A DNA stretch of 64,000 nucleotides from contig JAJZUP010000003.1 in assembly GCA_021848465.1 (NCBI GenBank), positions 62,001 through 126,000 on the forward strand. Reading direction: 5' to 3'. The notes under the pieces are model-generated. The model made no database searches. It had not been told where the DNA came from and saw nothing but the letters and a program-made list of their open reading frames with translations. Of this stretch, positions 39,652-48,920 are shown one piece after another. The position numbers and the translations under genes are program-made. Positions within the stretch are counted from its first letter, which is position 1, and every line of letters starts with the position of its first letter. The stretch is from Pseudomonadota bacterium. Its GTDB lineage: Bacteria > Pseudomonadota > Gammaproteobacteria > Burkholderiales > Gallionellaceae.

Positions 39652-40707
39652 TCACCGCCCCTTCAATACCGACTTCACCATCTTGCCGAATGCCTTGTCC
39701 TTCTTGCGCTTGTCCAGGTAGGACATCTCGTTGAAATCCGACTCGGCCTTGAGCTTGAGGTAGCTCTGGTAATGCGCGACATCCAGCTCGCCGCTTTCGA
39801 TAGCTTTGCGGATCGCACAGCCCGGCTCGTTGTTGTGGCGGCAATCGGCGAAACGGCAACTCGCAGCCAGCGCCGCGATGTCGGCGAAGCTGTCTTCCAA
39901 CCCCTCGCCTGCGCTCATCACGCCCAACTCGCGCATGCCCGGCATGTCGATCAGCAGCGCGCCGTTGTTGAGCCGCACCAGATGGCGGCGCGTGGTGGTG
40001 TGCCTGCCCTCGCCCGTGCCGCTAACCGCGCCGGTCGCCAGCTCGTCGTGGCCCAGCAACTGGTTGATCAGCGTGGTCTTGCCCACGCCCGAAGAACCGA
40101 GCAGGCAATAGGTCTTGCCCGCTTGCATCAGTGCCTGCACCTGGGCCACGCCCGCGCCCGTGATGTTGCTGAGCGGAATGATGTCGGCGGTGATACCCGC
40201 CGCGCGGATGGCCTCCTGCATGCGTTCCAATTCCGCCGGAGTCACCAGGTCCGTCTTGGTCAGCAGCAGCACCGGGGCGATCTGTCCCTCGTTCACCATC
40301 ACCAGGTAACGCTCGAGCCGACGCACGTTGAAATCGAACTGGCACGACTGCACGATGAACGCCACATCGATGTTCGCCGCGATCATCTGGAAATCGATGT
40401 TCCTGCCGGGAGACTTGCGCCGCAGGAAAGAACGCCGCGGCACCAATTCATGGATGGTCGCGTGCGAATCGGCATCGTGATACTGCACGCACACCCAATC
40501 GCCCACACAGGGCATATCCACAGAGGAAACTGCCGTGTGCAGAAACTTGCCGGTCAGCTCGGCCGGCACCTCGCCCGCTTCGTTGCGCACCACATAGCGA
40601 CCGCGATCCACCGCCGTCACGCGCGCGAGGCGCTGGCCGGGGCCGCACGTTGCCTGCCCTGCCAGCACGCTATCGAAACCGAGTTCGGTTAATTCCATGA
40701 CGAACAT
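39652..40707 (-). CDS. rsgA: Small ribosomal subunit biogenesis GTPase RsgA
   Basis: Circularly permuted GTPase that helps mature the 30S subunit. The 351-residue protein has an N-terminal OB fold and the permuted G motifs in order: LLTKTDL (G4), GSSGVGKTTLINQLLG (G1), then DMPGMREL (G3). The C-terminal zinc cluster reads CRFADCRHNNEPGCAI. In many Proteobacteria it sits near orn or other RNA genes; here it stands with the lipocalin gene upstream on the same strand. ATG 40707 is preferred; a second Met is 3 codons later. Confidence 0.95.
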   Translation of the reverse strand: MFVMELTELGFDSVLAGQATCGPGQRLARVTAVDRGRYVVRNEAGEVPAELTGKFLHTAVSSVDMPCVGDWVCVQYHDADSHATIHELVPRRSFLRRKSPGRNIDFQMIAANIDVAFIVQSCQFDFNVRRLERYLVMVNEGQIAPVLLLTKTDLVTPAELERMQEAIRAAGITADIIPLSNITGAGVAQVQALMQAGKTYCLLGSSGVGKTTLINQLLGHDELATGAVSGTGEGRHTTTRRHLVRLNNGALLIDMPGMRELGVMSAGEGLEDSFADIAALAASCRFADCRHNNEPGCAIRKAIESGELDVAHYQSYLKLKAESDFNEMSYLDKRKKDKAFGKMVKSVLKGR

Positions 40708-40726
40708 CCCTGTGATTCTGAAATGA

Positions 40727-40748
40727 ACATCGCCCTGGCGGGCGATGT
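40727..40748 (-). terminator. Hairpin between lipocalin and rsgA genes
   Basis: ACATCGCC (40727-40734) pairs with GGCGATGT (40741-40748), loop 6 bases. The minus-strand flank is TCATTTCAG, only weakly T-rich, so this is a tentative terminator of the lipocalin transcript. Confidence 0.45.
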
Positions 40749-40776
40749 ATGAAAAGCTATTGCAATGACACGCCCG

Positions 40777-41301
40777 TCAGTTGCCACCGTCTTGCTCGAC
40801 AAAAATCAGCTTGCTGGTGTCATACCCCAATTGAGCTGCTTTTTCGACCAGTCGCTTTTGCATCTCCGGATTCATTTGTGGTGTGCGCGACAATATCCAC
40901 AAATAAGATCGGTCCGGGCCGCTGACGAGTGAGTATTGGTAATTCTCTTGGTCCAGCTCAAGCACGACATACGCGCCATAAAACGGGCCGAAGAAAGACA
41001 CCTTCAGATACCCCAGGTCTTTGCCATCAACGAAATAGGCCTTGCCCTCGGCTTGCTGCCACTGCTGCTTTTTCGCATCGAAACCGCGGTTGATCACCCG
41101 TATGCCGCCGTCATCTCGCAGGCCGTAACTGGCGCTCACCTTGGTGAGCCCGCGCTCAAACGAATGATCCAGCCTGGCGATCTCAAACCATTTGCCGAGG
41201 TATCTATCCGAATTGAAGTGATCGACAGGCTTAACGTTCTCGGGCAACCCGACACAACCTGTCAGCAACAACGTAAAGGACATCAGGAGCTTCTTCATCA
41301 T
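40777..41301 (-). CDS. Outer-membrane lipocalin (Blc-like lipoprotein)
   Basis: 174 residues with a lipoprotein signal ending LTGC (lipidated C16). The lipocalin first motif is RYLGKWFEIARLDHSFERGL, followed by later strands GAYVVLELDQENYQYSLVSG and SYLWILSRTP, as in bacterial lipocalin Blc. Such proteins bind fatty acids or lysophospholipids at the inner face of the outer membrane, often under envelope stress. It lies next to an exported phytochelatin-synthase-like gene on the same strand. Confidence 0.92.
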   Translation of the reverse strand: MMKKLLMSFTLLLTGCVGLPENVKPVDHFNSDRYLGKWFEIARLDHSFERGLTKVSASYGLRDDGGIRVINRGFDAKKQQWQQAEGKAYFVDGKDLGYLKVSFFGPFYGAYVVLELDQENYQYSLVSGPDRSYLWILSRTPQMNPEMQKRLVEKAAQLGYDTSKLIFVEQDGGN

Positions 41302-41364
41302 TCCTCCTTCGCCGAGCTCCGCAGTTAAAAGGGGCCGAGCTCGAATCGGCGCTGTAGTCTCTCT

Positions 41365-42063
41365 CTATTGCGACACGAACACCAGCCCGCGCGCCTTGTT
41401 GCTGGTAGTGTCCAGCGTGTCGATCGCCTTGCGCAGCGTACGGATAGTGACCCACTCAGGGGCGTACATATACTTCGACACATCGAGGATCAGCGCGCGG
41501 TCCGATTGCGCATCATAGGCCGCCAGCACCGACCAATGTCCGCCGCCGCCCTGGCCCAGCGCCTCGCGCGCAAAGTTGACCAGCACAAACTGCCCATCAT
41601 CGCCCATCGCCTTCTGCACCAGCGCACGCAGCGCCGTTTCATCCACGCTGTCGCCCGCCACCGTCGTCGCCTTGACGCCATGCCGCACCAACGTCTGCAC
41701 CATCTCGTCGCGGGTCATGCCCTGATTGCGCACCGTCTGCGGACTGATGACCTTCACCACCTGCGGCGTAAAGAAATTGCGTTGCGTGAAATAGGCATAC
41801 GGCGCATAGATGGGATCGACCGGCTTCTTGATCGGCATCGCATTCAACACTGTCACCGCGCTGGCCACGCCGCAATAGGTCTGGTTCTCCTGATTCGTGA
41901 ACCAGGGGATGAGCTGCCAGTAATCCTCATCGGGCGCGATGCGGGCGCGCAACGCCTTGCCCGCATCCGAGTTCCAGTAGATCACCTCGGGCTCTGCCGC
42001 AGCGGCGGTGAGCGGGAGTGCGGCAAACAACATCAAAAAAAGAACGGGGATAGAGAGTTTCAT
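41365..42063 (-). CDS. Exported phytochelatin synthase-family cysteine peptidase
   Basis: 232 residues with a signal peptide (MKLSIPVLFLMLFAALPLT, cleavage near AAAAEP). The papain-like phytochelatin synthase fold has the triad C64 (QTYCGVAS), H176 (GGGHWSVL) and D194 (LILDVSKY). Bacterial members lack the C-terminal sensor domain of plant enzymes and mostly hydrolyse glutathione to gamma-glutamylcysteine. Being exported, this one would act on periplasmic thiols or peptides. It lies between the lipocalin and fatty acid hydroxylase genes on the same strand. Confidence 0.88.
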   Translation of the reverse strand: MKLSIPVLFLMLFAALPLTAAAAEPEVIYWNSDAGKALRARIAPDEDYWQLIPWFTNQENQTYCGVASAVTVLNAMPIKKPVDPIYAPYAYFTQRNFFTPQVVKVISPQTVRNQGMTRDEMVQTLVRHGVKATTVAGDSVDETALRALVQKAMGDDGQFVLVNFAREALGQGGGGHWSVLAAYDAQSDRALILDVSKYMYAPEWVTIRTLRKAIDTLDTTSNKARGLVFVSQ

Positions 42064-42123
42064 TCTGGTTCCTTAAAAAATTATTGCGACGCTGCCATCA
42101 TTAGCCGGGGAAGAACCGTTAAC

Positions 42124-42903
42124 TCAAAGCTTCCGCCCTTCACCCCGATATGCAGGATCGAGCGTCCCCATCAATCTGTCCCAGAACAGGGAGTAAAAGC
42201 TGTAGTTGTAGCGCCCATGGGAATGGTGCAGAGCATGCGCGCTTGAGGTATTAATCCATCGCCCCAGCCAGTGCGTAGCCATTCCCGCCGGATAGAATTC
42301 GCGCCCGCAATGACCATACACGTTGTACGCAGTGGAGATCGTCTGGAATATCAGAAAGGCCAGCGGATGCACAGGGATGATGTAGATGATGGCAACGACA
42401 ATCAGAGCCTCGCCAATGGCCTCGCTCGGATGGAAGCTGTATGCGGCGAATGCGGTAGGATGCACGGAATCGTGGTGCACACTATGCATCACACCATATA
42501 GCCAGCGCGTATGCATGGCGCGATGCAGCCAGTAGAAGAGCGTATCATGCAGCAACAGCATCGCCGGAATGCTGAGCCATAACCACCAACCGGGATAAGC
42601 GGCGAAGTCAAAATACATCCGGGAATGCTCAAACCACTCCCATCCGAATAGTGCGGCATTGACCAGCCCAAAAACAATCACCGTCAGGAACGAGTACCAC
42701 AGTTCCCGGCGAGCATTGCGCCAGGTATCAAATACCGTCGGCGCATCCGCGTGAACCCTTCCCCAGCCTCCGCCCGCCACAGGACGAGCGATCAGGAATG
42801 CCACCGAGGCCATCACCAGGTAGCGCACGCCATACAGTTCCGCCGCATATATGAATGGTTCCCAGAGCGGGCCGGTGGGTGCAAGAGCCTCAAATATGTT
42901 CAT
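42124..42903 (-). CDS. Sterol desaturase/fatty acid hydroxylase family membrane protein
   Basis: 259 residues with four or more hydrophobic helices. The histidine cluster of the diiron family is complete: HDTLFYWLHRAMH, HSVHHDS and HALHHSHGRYNY. Members hydroxylate or desaturate lipids, carotenoids or sterols; the substrate is unknown here. It starts about 15 bases before the stub of a zeta-like gene. Confidence 0.9.
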   Translation of the reverse strand: MNIFEALAPTGPLWEPFIYAAELYGVRYLVMASVAFLIARPVAGGGWGRVHADAPTVFDTWRNARRELWYSFLTVIVFGLVNAALFGWEWFEHSRMYFDFAAYPGWWLWLSIPAMLLLHDTLFYWLHRAMHTRWLYGVMHSVHHDSVHPTAFAAYSFHPSEAIGEALIVVAIIYIIPVHPLAFLIFQTISTAYNVYGHCGREFYPAGMATHWLGRWINTSSAHALHHSHGRYNYSFYSLFWDRLMGTLDPAYRGEGRKL

Positions 42904-42918
42904 GTTCAGGAAACCGTT

Positions 42919-43023
42919 CTAACTCAATCCCCGTCCCTCAAACTCCGGCGCAAAGGTCGTCTTCCCCGCGCCATTCGGCCCGGCGATGATGACGATGCGT
43001 TTATTGAGAGCCGATGAGCTCAT
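42919..43023 (-). pseudogene. N-terminal stub of a zeta-toxin-like P-loop ATPase
   Basis: A 34-codon reading from ATG 43023 to TAG 42919 begins MSSSALNKRI and continues RIVIIAGPNGAGKTTFA, an intact Walker A of the zeta-toxin/AAA family. Full-length members have about 190-200 residues, so at least 80% is gone. The sequence runs straight into the fatty acid hydroxylase start. No partner antitoxin was recognised upstream. The remnant suggests deletion of a mobile toxin gene. Confidence 0.7.
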
Positions 43024-43063
43024 GATCTTCTTCTAGCGCAAAACTATTGCGGAGCTGCCCCCT

Positions 43064-43825
43064 TTAATACTGGCACAGCGCATGCATCTCGCCCAAGGCC
43101 CGGTGCAACGCAGCGGCATCCTCCGGTGTGCTCATCAGGAACAGCAAGCGCACCTTGTCGGTCGCCATGCCGGAGCCCGCCCTGTCTTTGGGATAGCCAT
43201 ACTCATCCACCATCCACAGGTCGTCGTTCGGCGCATCCCAAAAGACCCCCGAAGCAATTTCCGAGAACTTGCTCAGGCCGCTCTCGCGCTGCAACTGCAT
43301 CGAGATCGAAATATTGTTCGCCCCACGGCGCAGCGGCTCTTCCAGATATTCGGCATAGGCCTCCATGCCGCCGCCATAAGAGCGCACCTTGCCCAACTCG
43401 CCGAAGGCAGCGCCGCCGAGCTTGTGCATATCCACCTCCGAACCGACCTTGAGATGCTTGCGCGAAGAGAATGCATTGCCATACTCAATCTCCATCTCCT
43501 CATCCACCCGCAAACGGCAGCCATCGAACTTCACCGTACGTGTAATCCACTCCGGCATGCGCTTGCTCACACGACTATCCGTCACCGGCTTCATCAACAA
43601 CGCCGCCAAGCTTTGCTGCGCAGCAGCCAGCTTGGGATCGGCGGAGACCTGCAACGGCGTAGCAGACTTGCTGACGACCGTCCCGCCCTCCATCACACAC
43701 GCCACAGCCTCAAGGAACACCATCGAACCATGCTGGAGCCGGCAATTGTTCATCGGCTCATCCGCCACCGCAAACGGCGCAACGGCAAGCAATAAAACTG
43801 CAGGGAACAACGATCTTTTCAGCAT
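43064..43825 (-). CDS. Exported protein, unknown function
   Basis: 253 residues with a signal peptide (MLKRSLFPAVLLLAVAPFAVA, cleavage before DEP). The rest is soluble and not matched to a known family by eye. It has four cysteines in the mature part (NNCRLQHG, EAVACVMEGG, DGCRLRVD and CQY at the end), possibly two disulfides. The last 20 residues (STPEDAAALHRALGEMHALCQY) look helical. The gene is on the same strand as, and 40 bases upstream of, the zeta-like stub. Confidence 0.6.
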   Translation of the reverse strand: MLKRSLFPAVLLLAVAPFAVADEPMNNCRLQHGSMVFLEAVACVMEGGTVVSKSATPLQVSADPKLAAAQQSLAALLMKPVTDSRVSKRMPEWITRTVKFDGCRLRVDEEMEIEYGNAFSSRKHLKVGSEVDMHKLGGAAFGELGKVRSYGGGMEAYAEYLEEPLRRGANNISISMQLQRESGLSKFSEIASGVFWDAPNDDLWMVDEYGYPKDRAGSGMATDKVRLLFLMSTPEDAAALHRALGEMHALCQY

Positions 43826-43964
43826 GCAAGAACTCCGTGGAAAATCATTTCAAGGAAAAGTACATCTTGTGATTCATAAAGCAGGAAAGCAATTCAACTC
43901 AGGCACCTTTGGTAGTCTTCGCCTTAGTTGCGATACCGCCCTCATTAGCTGGGTGCAACAGGCG

Positions 43965-43988
43965 TATTGCGCTTTATTCAGCGCAATA
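43965..43988. repeat. Imperfect genomic repeat with TATTGCGC inverted ends
   Basis: TATTGCGC (43965-43972) pairs with GCGCAATA (43981-43988) across 8 bases, followed by GGATTGCGCCCTACG. Elements of this look occur widely between genes in Betaproteobacteria. It lies in the 200-base gap between the exported protein and the nuclease-like gene, with no coding sequence seen. Confidence 0.55.
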
Positions 43989-44026
43989 TGGATTGCGCCC
44001 TACGCGAGCTCGTTCTTTATCGGACA

Positions 44027-45295
44027 TCAACGATCAGCAGCAACGTAGAGGTTATAAATCATCAACTGGACAGTAATTACGCGGCCTTCGTCCCCCGGCA
44101 CACTAAATGTCATCCGCCATTCACCAGGCTCCGCTTGGGCAACCTCTCCCTTAAAAAGATCATTGCACTCTCGCAGGGCAGCGGGGCCTTTCTCCAGAAT
44201 TTCGCTAAACCTGCTGCGCTCTTTATTAAAAACAACTAAAGCAGCTTTGCAGTCACGCCACGTCAAGTACCCGAGCAACTGCCGCAATCCATCAGCCAGT
44301 TCCTTAGGTCCTCGCCAAATCTTGCACTCGCCGACAAATGCAGCACGGTTGTCTTGCTCAATGCATATATCTGTTTTACCTTTTGCGCGGAACGTCTCTC
44401 CCGTGGCTTGCCCTTGAAAATGTGTATTCAGGTTACCAAGGATGACGTCACGAAGTTCTTCCTCGTGAAACTTGGAGAAAGTTGCAGGTGCCTTCTCAAA
44501 AGTTCGCCCTTGAGCACGAATAGCTGAGAGAATATTCTCGTAAGCTTGATCAGTAATTGAGAAGCCACTCAACTGCTTAGCATCCGCCACAGGTGGCAAT
44601 TCACGTATCACTTTCTTCGCAACAGGAATGGGGATTAGTGAAGGCATCCCTGGTTTAGCAGAAACTGGAATATCGAGTGCCTTAGCTAGATCACGAATAC
44701 CACCCAATCTCGAACGACGATTTGCCACAGCGGACTGGAGTACGTGCTGGAGCTCACGCTCATACTGGTTGAGCTGGTTAAGCTGATTCCTGACGGTATC
44801 TACAGTGAAGTTGATTGCTGAATCTATTTCACGCTGAATACTCTCAGCAGTCGCATTGTGCTGATTGAATTTGAATTTGTATGTAAGCCAACCAATCCCG
44901 TCAGTGTTTGGTTTGGTAATATCGGCGTATACAGAGCTGAGAATCATAGTACTAGGCGTGAAGTGCAGAAGTTCTGATTCACCGGTAAATGGCATGCGCA
45001 CGGCAACGGAAATTCCGGGCACTTGAATGCTTCCGCCATGCCGAATATCGTACGTAAAGCTATCACGAGTTTCGAATTGGCATTCGCTCATGGACTTCTC
45101 TGCACGCTCCGGATATAGCGTCAAAGGTGCAATGGAGAACTTATCCTGAAAATGCGCAATTAGCTGCTCATCGGTACTCGAATGGATCTGTCCCGATGGA
45201 ACCTCTGCTACCGCCTTTACTGCTTCCCTTTTTTGATGATCTAGAACACTGTAAAGATCACCCTTCGCAAACAACCGATTTTCTCTATCTCGCAT
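44027..45295 (-). CDS. Putative PD-(D/E)XK nuclease-fold protein, possible defence gene
   Basis: 422 residues. The N-terminal 300 residues are not recognised (a helical segment about 150-190, QLNQLNQYERELQHVLQSAV). The C-terminal 130 residues show a PD-(D/E)XK core: E278-E280 in the first helix (KFHEEELRDVI), D309 (GKTDICIE), E323-C-K325 (FVGECKIW) and Q339 (RQLLGYLTW) on the following helix. That arrangement fits an active DNA nuclease. GC and codon use look lower than in neighbours, suggesting transfer. AGGGA lies about 9 bases before the ATG. The adjacent toxin-antitoxin pair supports an accessory or defence setting, but this is inference. Confidence 0.7.
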   Translation of the reverse strand: MRDRENRLFAKGDLYSVLDHQKREAVKAVAEVPSGQIHSSTDEQLIAHFQDKFSIAPLTLYPERAEKSMSECQFETRDSFTYDIRHGGSIQVPGISVAVRMPFTGESELLHFTPSTMILSSVYADITKPNTDGIGWLTYKFKFNQHNATAESIQREIDSAINFTVDTVRNQLNQLNQYERELQHVLQSAVANRRSRLGGIRDLAKALDIPVSAKPGMPSLIPIPVAKKVIRELPPVADAKQLSGFSITDQAYENILSAIRAQGRTFEKAPATFSKFHEEELRDVILGNLNTHFQGQATGETFRAKGKTDICIEQDNRAAFVGECKIWRGPKELADGLRQLLGYLTWRDCKAALVVFNKERSRFSEILEKGPAALRECNDLFKGEVAQAEPGEWRMTFSVPGDEGRVITVQLMIYNLYVAADR

Positions 45296-45343
45296 AGCTA
45301 CGTTTCCCTATGACCTTAACGGGACAGACCACGGTTTCCGCAA

Positions 45344-45748
45344 TCACTTTTCCAACTCCCAATCTTCCAGCTTTAGCCCTGCGATGCGCGAGAACTCTCT
45401 TGTGTTATGTGACACCAGCACACAATCATTCGCCAACGCTATGGCCGCAATCTGCAAATCGTAGGGGCCGATGGGTGAACCTTTTCTTGCAAGGTCGGCG
45501 CGGATTTCACCGCACAGCCGGGCAGGCTCTCCAGAGAACGGCAGACTGGGCAGCCATTCCAGCAGGGTTTGCAAAAGGCGGCGATTTTCTTCTATCCGTA
45601 GGCTCTTGCTCGCACCGAACCAAAGCTCCGCCTCAACCGGAGCACAGATGACAAGCTCACTCCGTCCAATGCGGCGCACATGTTCCACCACGCAAGCGTG
45701 ATTTTTCATCATGGCAATCACCGCGTTGGTATCGAGCAGGTAAGTCAT
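45344..45748 (-). CDS. vapC: PIN-domain ribonuclease toxin (VapC type)
   Basis: 134 residues with the PIN acidic set: D6 (YLLDTN), E41 (EAELWFG) and D97 (GPYDLQIAAIAL), then the VSHNTREFSRI segment. VapC toxins cleave tRNA or rRNA unless bound by antitoxin. Its ATG overlaps the TGA of the upstream antitoxin gene by one base (TGATG), the usual antitoxin-first pairing. It is 48 bases upstream of the nuclease-like gene's distal side, with which it is on the same strand. Confidence 0.92.
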   Translation of the reverse strand: MTYLLDTNAVIAMMKNHACVVEHVRRIGRSELVICAPVEAELWFGASKSLRIEENRRLLQTLLEWLPSLPFSGEPARLCGEIRADLARKGSPIGPYDLQIAAIALANDCVLVSHNTREFSRIAGLKLEDWELEK

Positions 45749-45984
45749 CAGTCAAGTTCGCGGCGTGGCACATCGGTGCCGAGATCGTCGTCAGTGATGT
45801 CGTCTGGAAAATCATTACTGAGCTTGCCTGTGACAGCGGCAAGAAATTTTTCTGTATCAGCAGCCGACTGATTGGGTTTCACGGAATAGCGCCGCTCGAG
45901 GAGCTCGATAAAGTCGAGTGCCTCGCGTGCAGCTTGCTCCGGAAGTTTGCGGCTGTGTTCGTAGATTTGCTCGGCTAATGTCAT
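45748..45984 (-). CDS. DUF2281-type antitoxin of the VapC pair
   Basis: 78 residues starting MTLAEQIYEHSRKLPEQAA, the DUF2281 signature (KLPEQAAREALDFIELLERR), with a C-terminal acidic tail (NDFPDDITDDDLGTDVPRREL) suited to binding the toxin. ATG 45984 is preferred over an upstream start because the family begins MxLAEQIY. It overlaps vapC by one base. The region 45985-46155 upstream holds palindromic repeats rather than another gene. Confidence 0.88.
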   Translation of the reverse strand: MTLAEQIYEHSRKLPEQAAREALDFIELLERRYSVKPNQSAADTEKFLAAVTGKLSNDFPDDITDDDLGTDVPRRELD

Positions 45985-46064
45985 GACATTGCTCCTTGTT
46001 TCTCGCAGCATACAGGCAATTCCAGACGCGGGGCAGGCGGCATTCTAGTCCGGAAATACTTGCC

Positions 46065-46145
46065 GACAAAACTCCTTCACCCTAGCCCCCTCCAAGGGTA
46101 AGAAGGATGCCCCCTCACCCTGGCCCTCTCCCGGAGGGAGCGGGA
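46065..46145. repeat. Dispersed palindromic repeat, copy C, plus a shorter partner
   Basis: The core CCCTCTCCCGGAGG is at 46125-46138, preceded by CCCCCTCACCCTGG. Just upstream (46076-46098) is a degenerate partner, CTTCACCCTAGCCCCCTCCA. The same core occurs twice in frame within hrpA (22136-22149 and 24499-24512). Here it lies between the ettA stop and the antitoxin gene. Confidence 0.72.
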
Positions 46146-46155
46146 ATTAACGGCG

Positions 46156-47826
<1,671 letters not shown>

Positions 47827-47982
47827 TTGGATTTCGATGACTGAGTTAAAAAGATGCGTAAGTTTACCGCATCCCTGCCCAGGCTACGAATATGCGGGTA
47901 GAATTCCACCGGAACCTAGCAACTTTGACAGGGATCAACCGGGGATACCGATAACAACACCGGTGCAACTTAGGAGAGCGGG

Positions 47983-48291
47983 ATGAGCCAGATAGAAAAC
48001 CACTGGGGCGAAGTCACCCAGATCGAAAATGAAATGAAGCGCCACCTGATGGCACTGGGCATCGACTGGCACGATGATGCCGCCATGAAAAAACTCGCCA
48101 CCGAATGCAAAGCCTTCGGCCCGACCCAGGCCAACGCCGCCTACGCCTCACACGACCGCGAAGCCAAGGCCAAGGCCGAACTGTTTGCGCTGGCCTCGCT
48201 GATGCTGCGCACAATGGAAAACGCCGCCGGCGAAAACCGCGATGTGCACGCCGGCGAAGTGTGGAAGGCGTTCGGCAAGCACCTGTACTGA
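47983..48291 (+). CDS. Small soluble protein, unknown function
   Basis: 102 residues, helical and Ala/Lys-rich, starting MSQIENHWGEVTQIENEMKR. No signal peptide or known domain recognised; it looks like a small conserved cytosolic protein. AGGAG precedes the ATG by 6 bases, which supports translation. It is divergent from ettA and convergent with the cupin gene, with a GC-rich hairpin downstream. Confidence 0.65.
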   Translation: MSQIENHWGEVTQIENEMKRHLMALGIDWHDDAAMKKLATECKAFGPTQANAAYASHDREAKAKAELFALASLMLRTMENAAGENRDVHAGEVWKAFGKHLY

Positions 48292-48299
48292 CTCCTCAA

Positions 48300-48318
48300 C
48301 GGCGGCGCTGCGCCGCCG
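48300..48318 (+). terminator. GC-rich hairpin after the small gene
   Basis: CGGCGGCG (48300-48307) pairs perfectly with CGCCGCCG (48311-48318) across a 3-base loop, 9 bases after the stop. There is no T-run, so it may rely on Rho or act as a 3' stabilising structure. Confidence 0.45.
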
Positions 48319-48398
48319 CCTGCCCACCGGAACTAAAAACGACACCGAGAGTGGCGCACGGCCGGAAGACTTATTGCGGCCGCTACAACGCAAACCGA

Positions 48399-48914
48399 TC
48401 AGGCCAGCCGCTCACCCACTTGGGCTCGAGCATACCAGCCAGTCAGCTTTGCAGCGTCCACCCCCTTGCTCCACTCCATCACATCGGCCTCGCCAAGCGG
48501 AGTGTATGGCCCCAGCTTCAGCTCGAATAGCACGCCGCCCGCATCGCACGAGTGCACGGCATGCCAAGTACCAGCCGGAAACTCCACTGCGCTGCTGCCC
48601 TGCCCCAGTACAACTCGCTCGCTTACCGCCCCCGCATCGTTGAACAGCAGCACAACAAACCGCCCGCGCAGCGGCAGCAGCAACTCCCACGAATGGTGGT
48701 GGCGATGTGGCACAATCAACGTGCCTGGCTCCATGGCAATAGCAAGACGATGCACCCCTTCGCCCAGGTCTTCATGCAAATTATGATGCGCGCGCAGACG
48801 CGGTGACTGCCGCGCCTGAATCGTGAGTTCATCCAGCAAGGTATCGCTCAGTTGTTTCAAATCCCGCTCCCATAAAAAGCCGCGATTATCCCTACTCTGC
48901 GCCGCTGATGACAA
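48399..48914 (-). CDS. WbuC family cupin-fold protein
   Basis: 171 residues with the cupin metal-binding pattern: PHRHHHSWELLLPLRGRF and a second part FPAGTWHAVHS. The family WbuC is linked to O-antigen or surface polysaccharide loci in other bacteria, but the enzymatic role is not settled, and no such locus is seen here. It lies 6 bases downstream of the P-type ATPase gene, so it may be the last member of the long pcm2-pot chain. Confidence 0.8.
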   Translation of the reverse strand: MSSAAQSRDNRGFLWERDLKQLSDTLLDELTIQARQSPRLRAHHNLHEDLGEGVHRLAIAMEPGTLIVPHRHHHSWELLLPLRGRFVVLLFNDAGAVSERVVLGQGSSAVEFPAGTWHAVHSCDAGGVLFELKLGPYTPLGEADVMEWSKGVDAAKLTGWYARAQVGERLA

Positions 48915-48920
48915 CTTGCA

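Noticed and set aside
46065-46145. CRISPR-like or tRNA feature in the GC-rich gap beside ettA
   Set aside because: There are no regularly spaced repeats or cloverleaf; the sequence is the dispersed palindrome also seen in hrpA.
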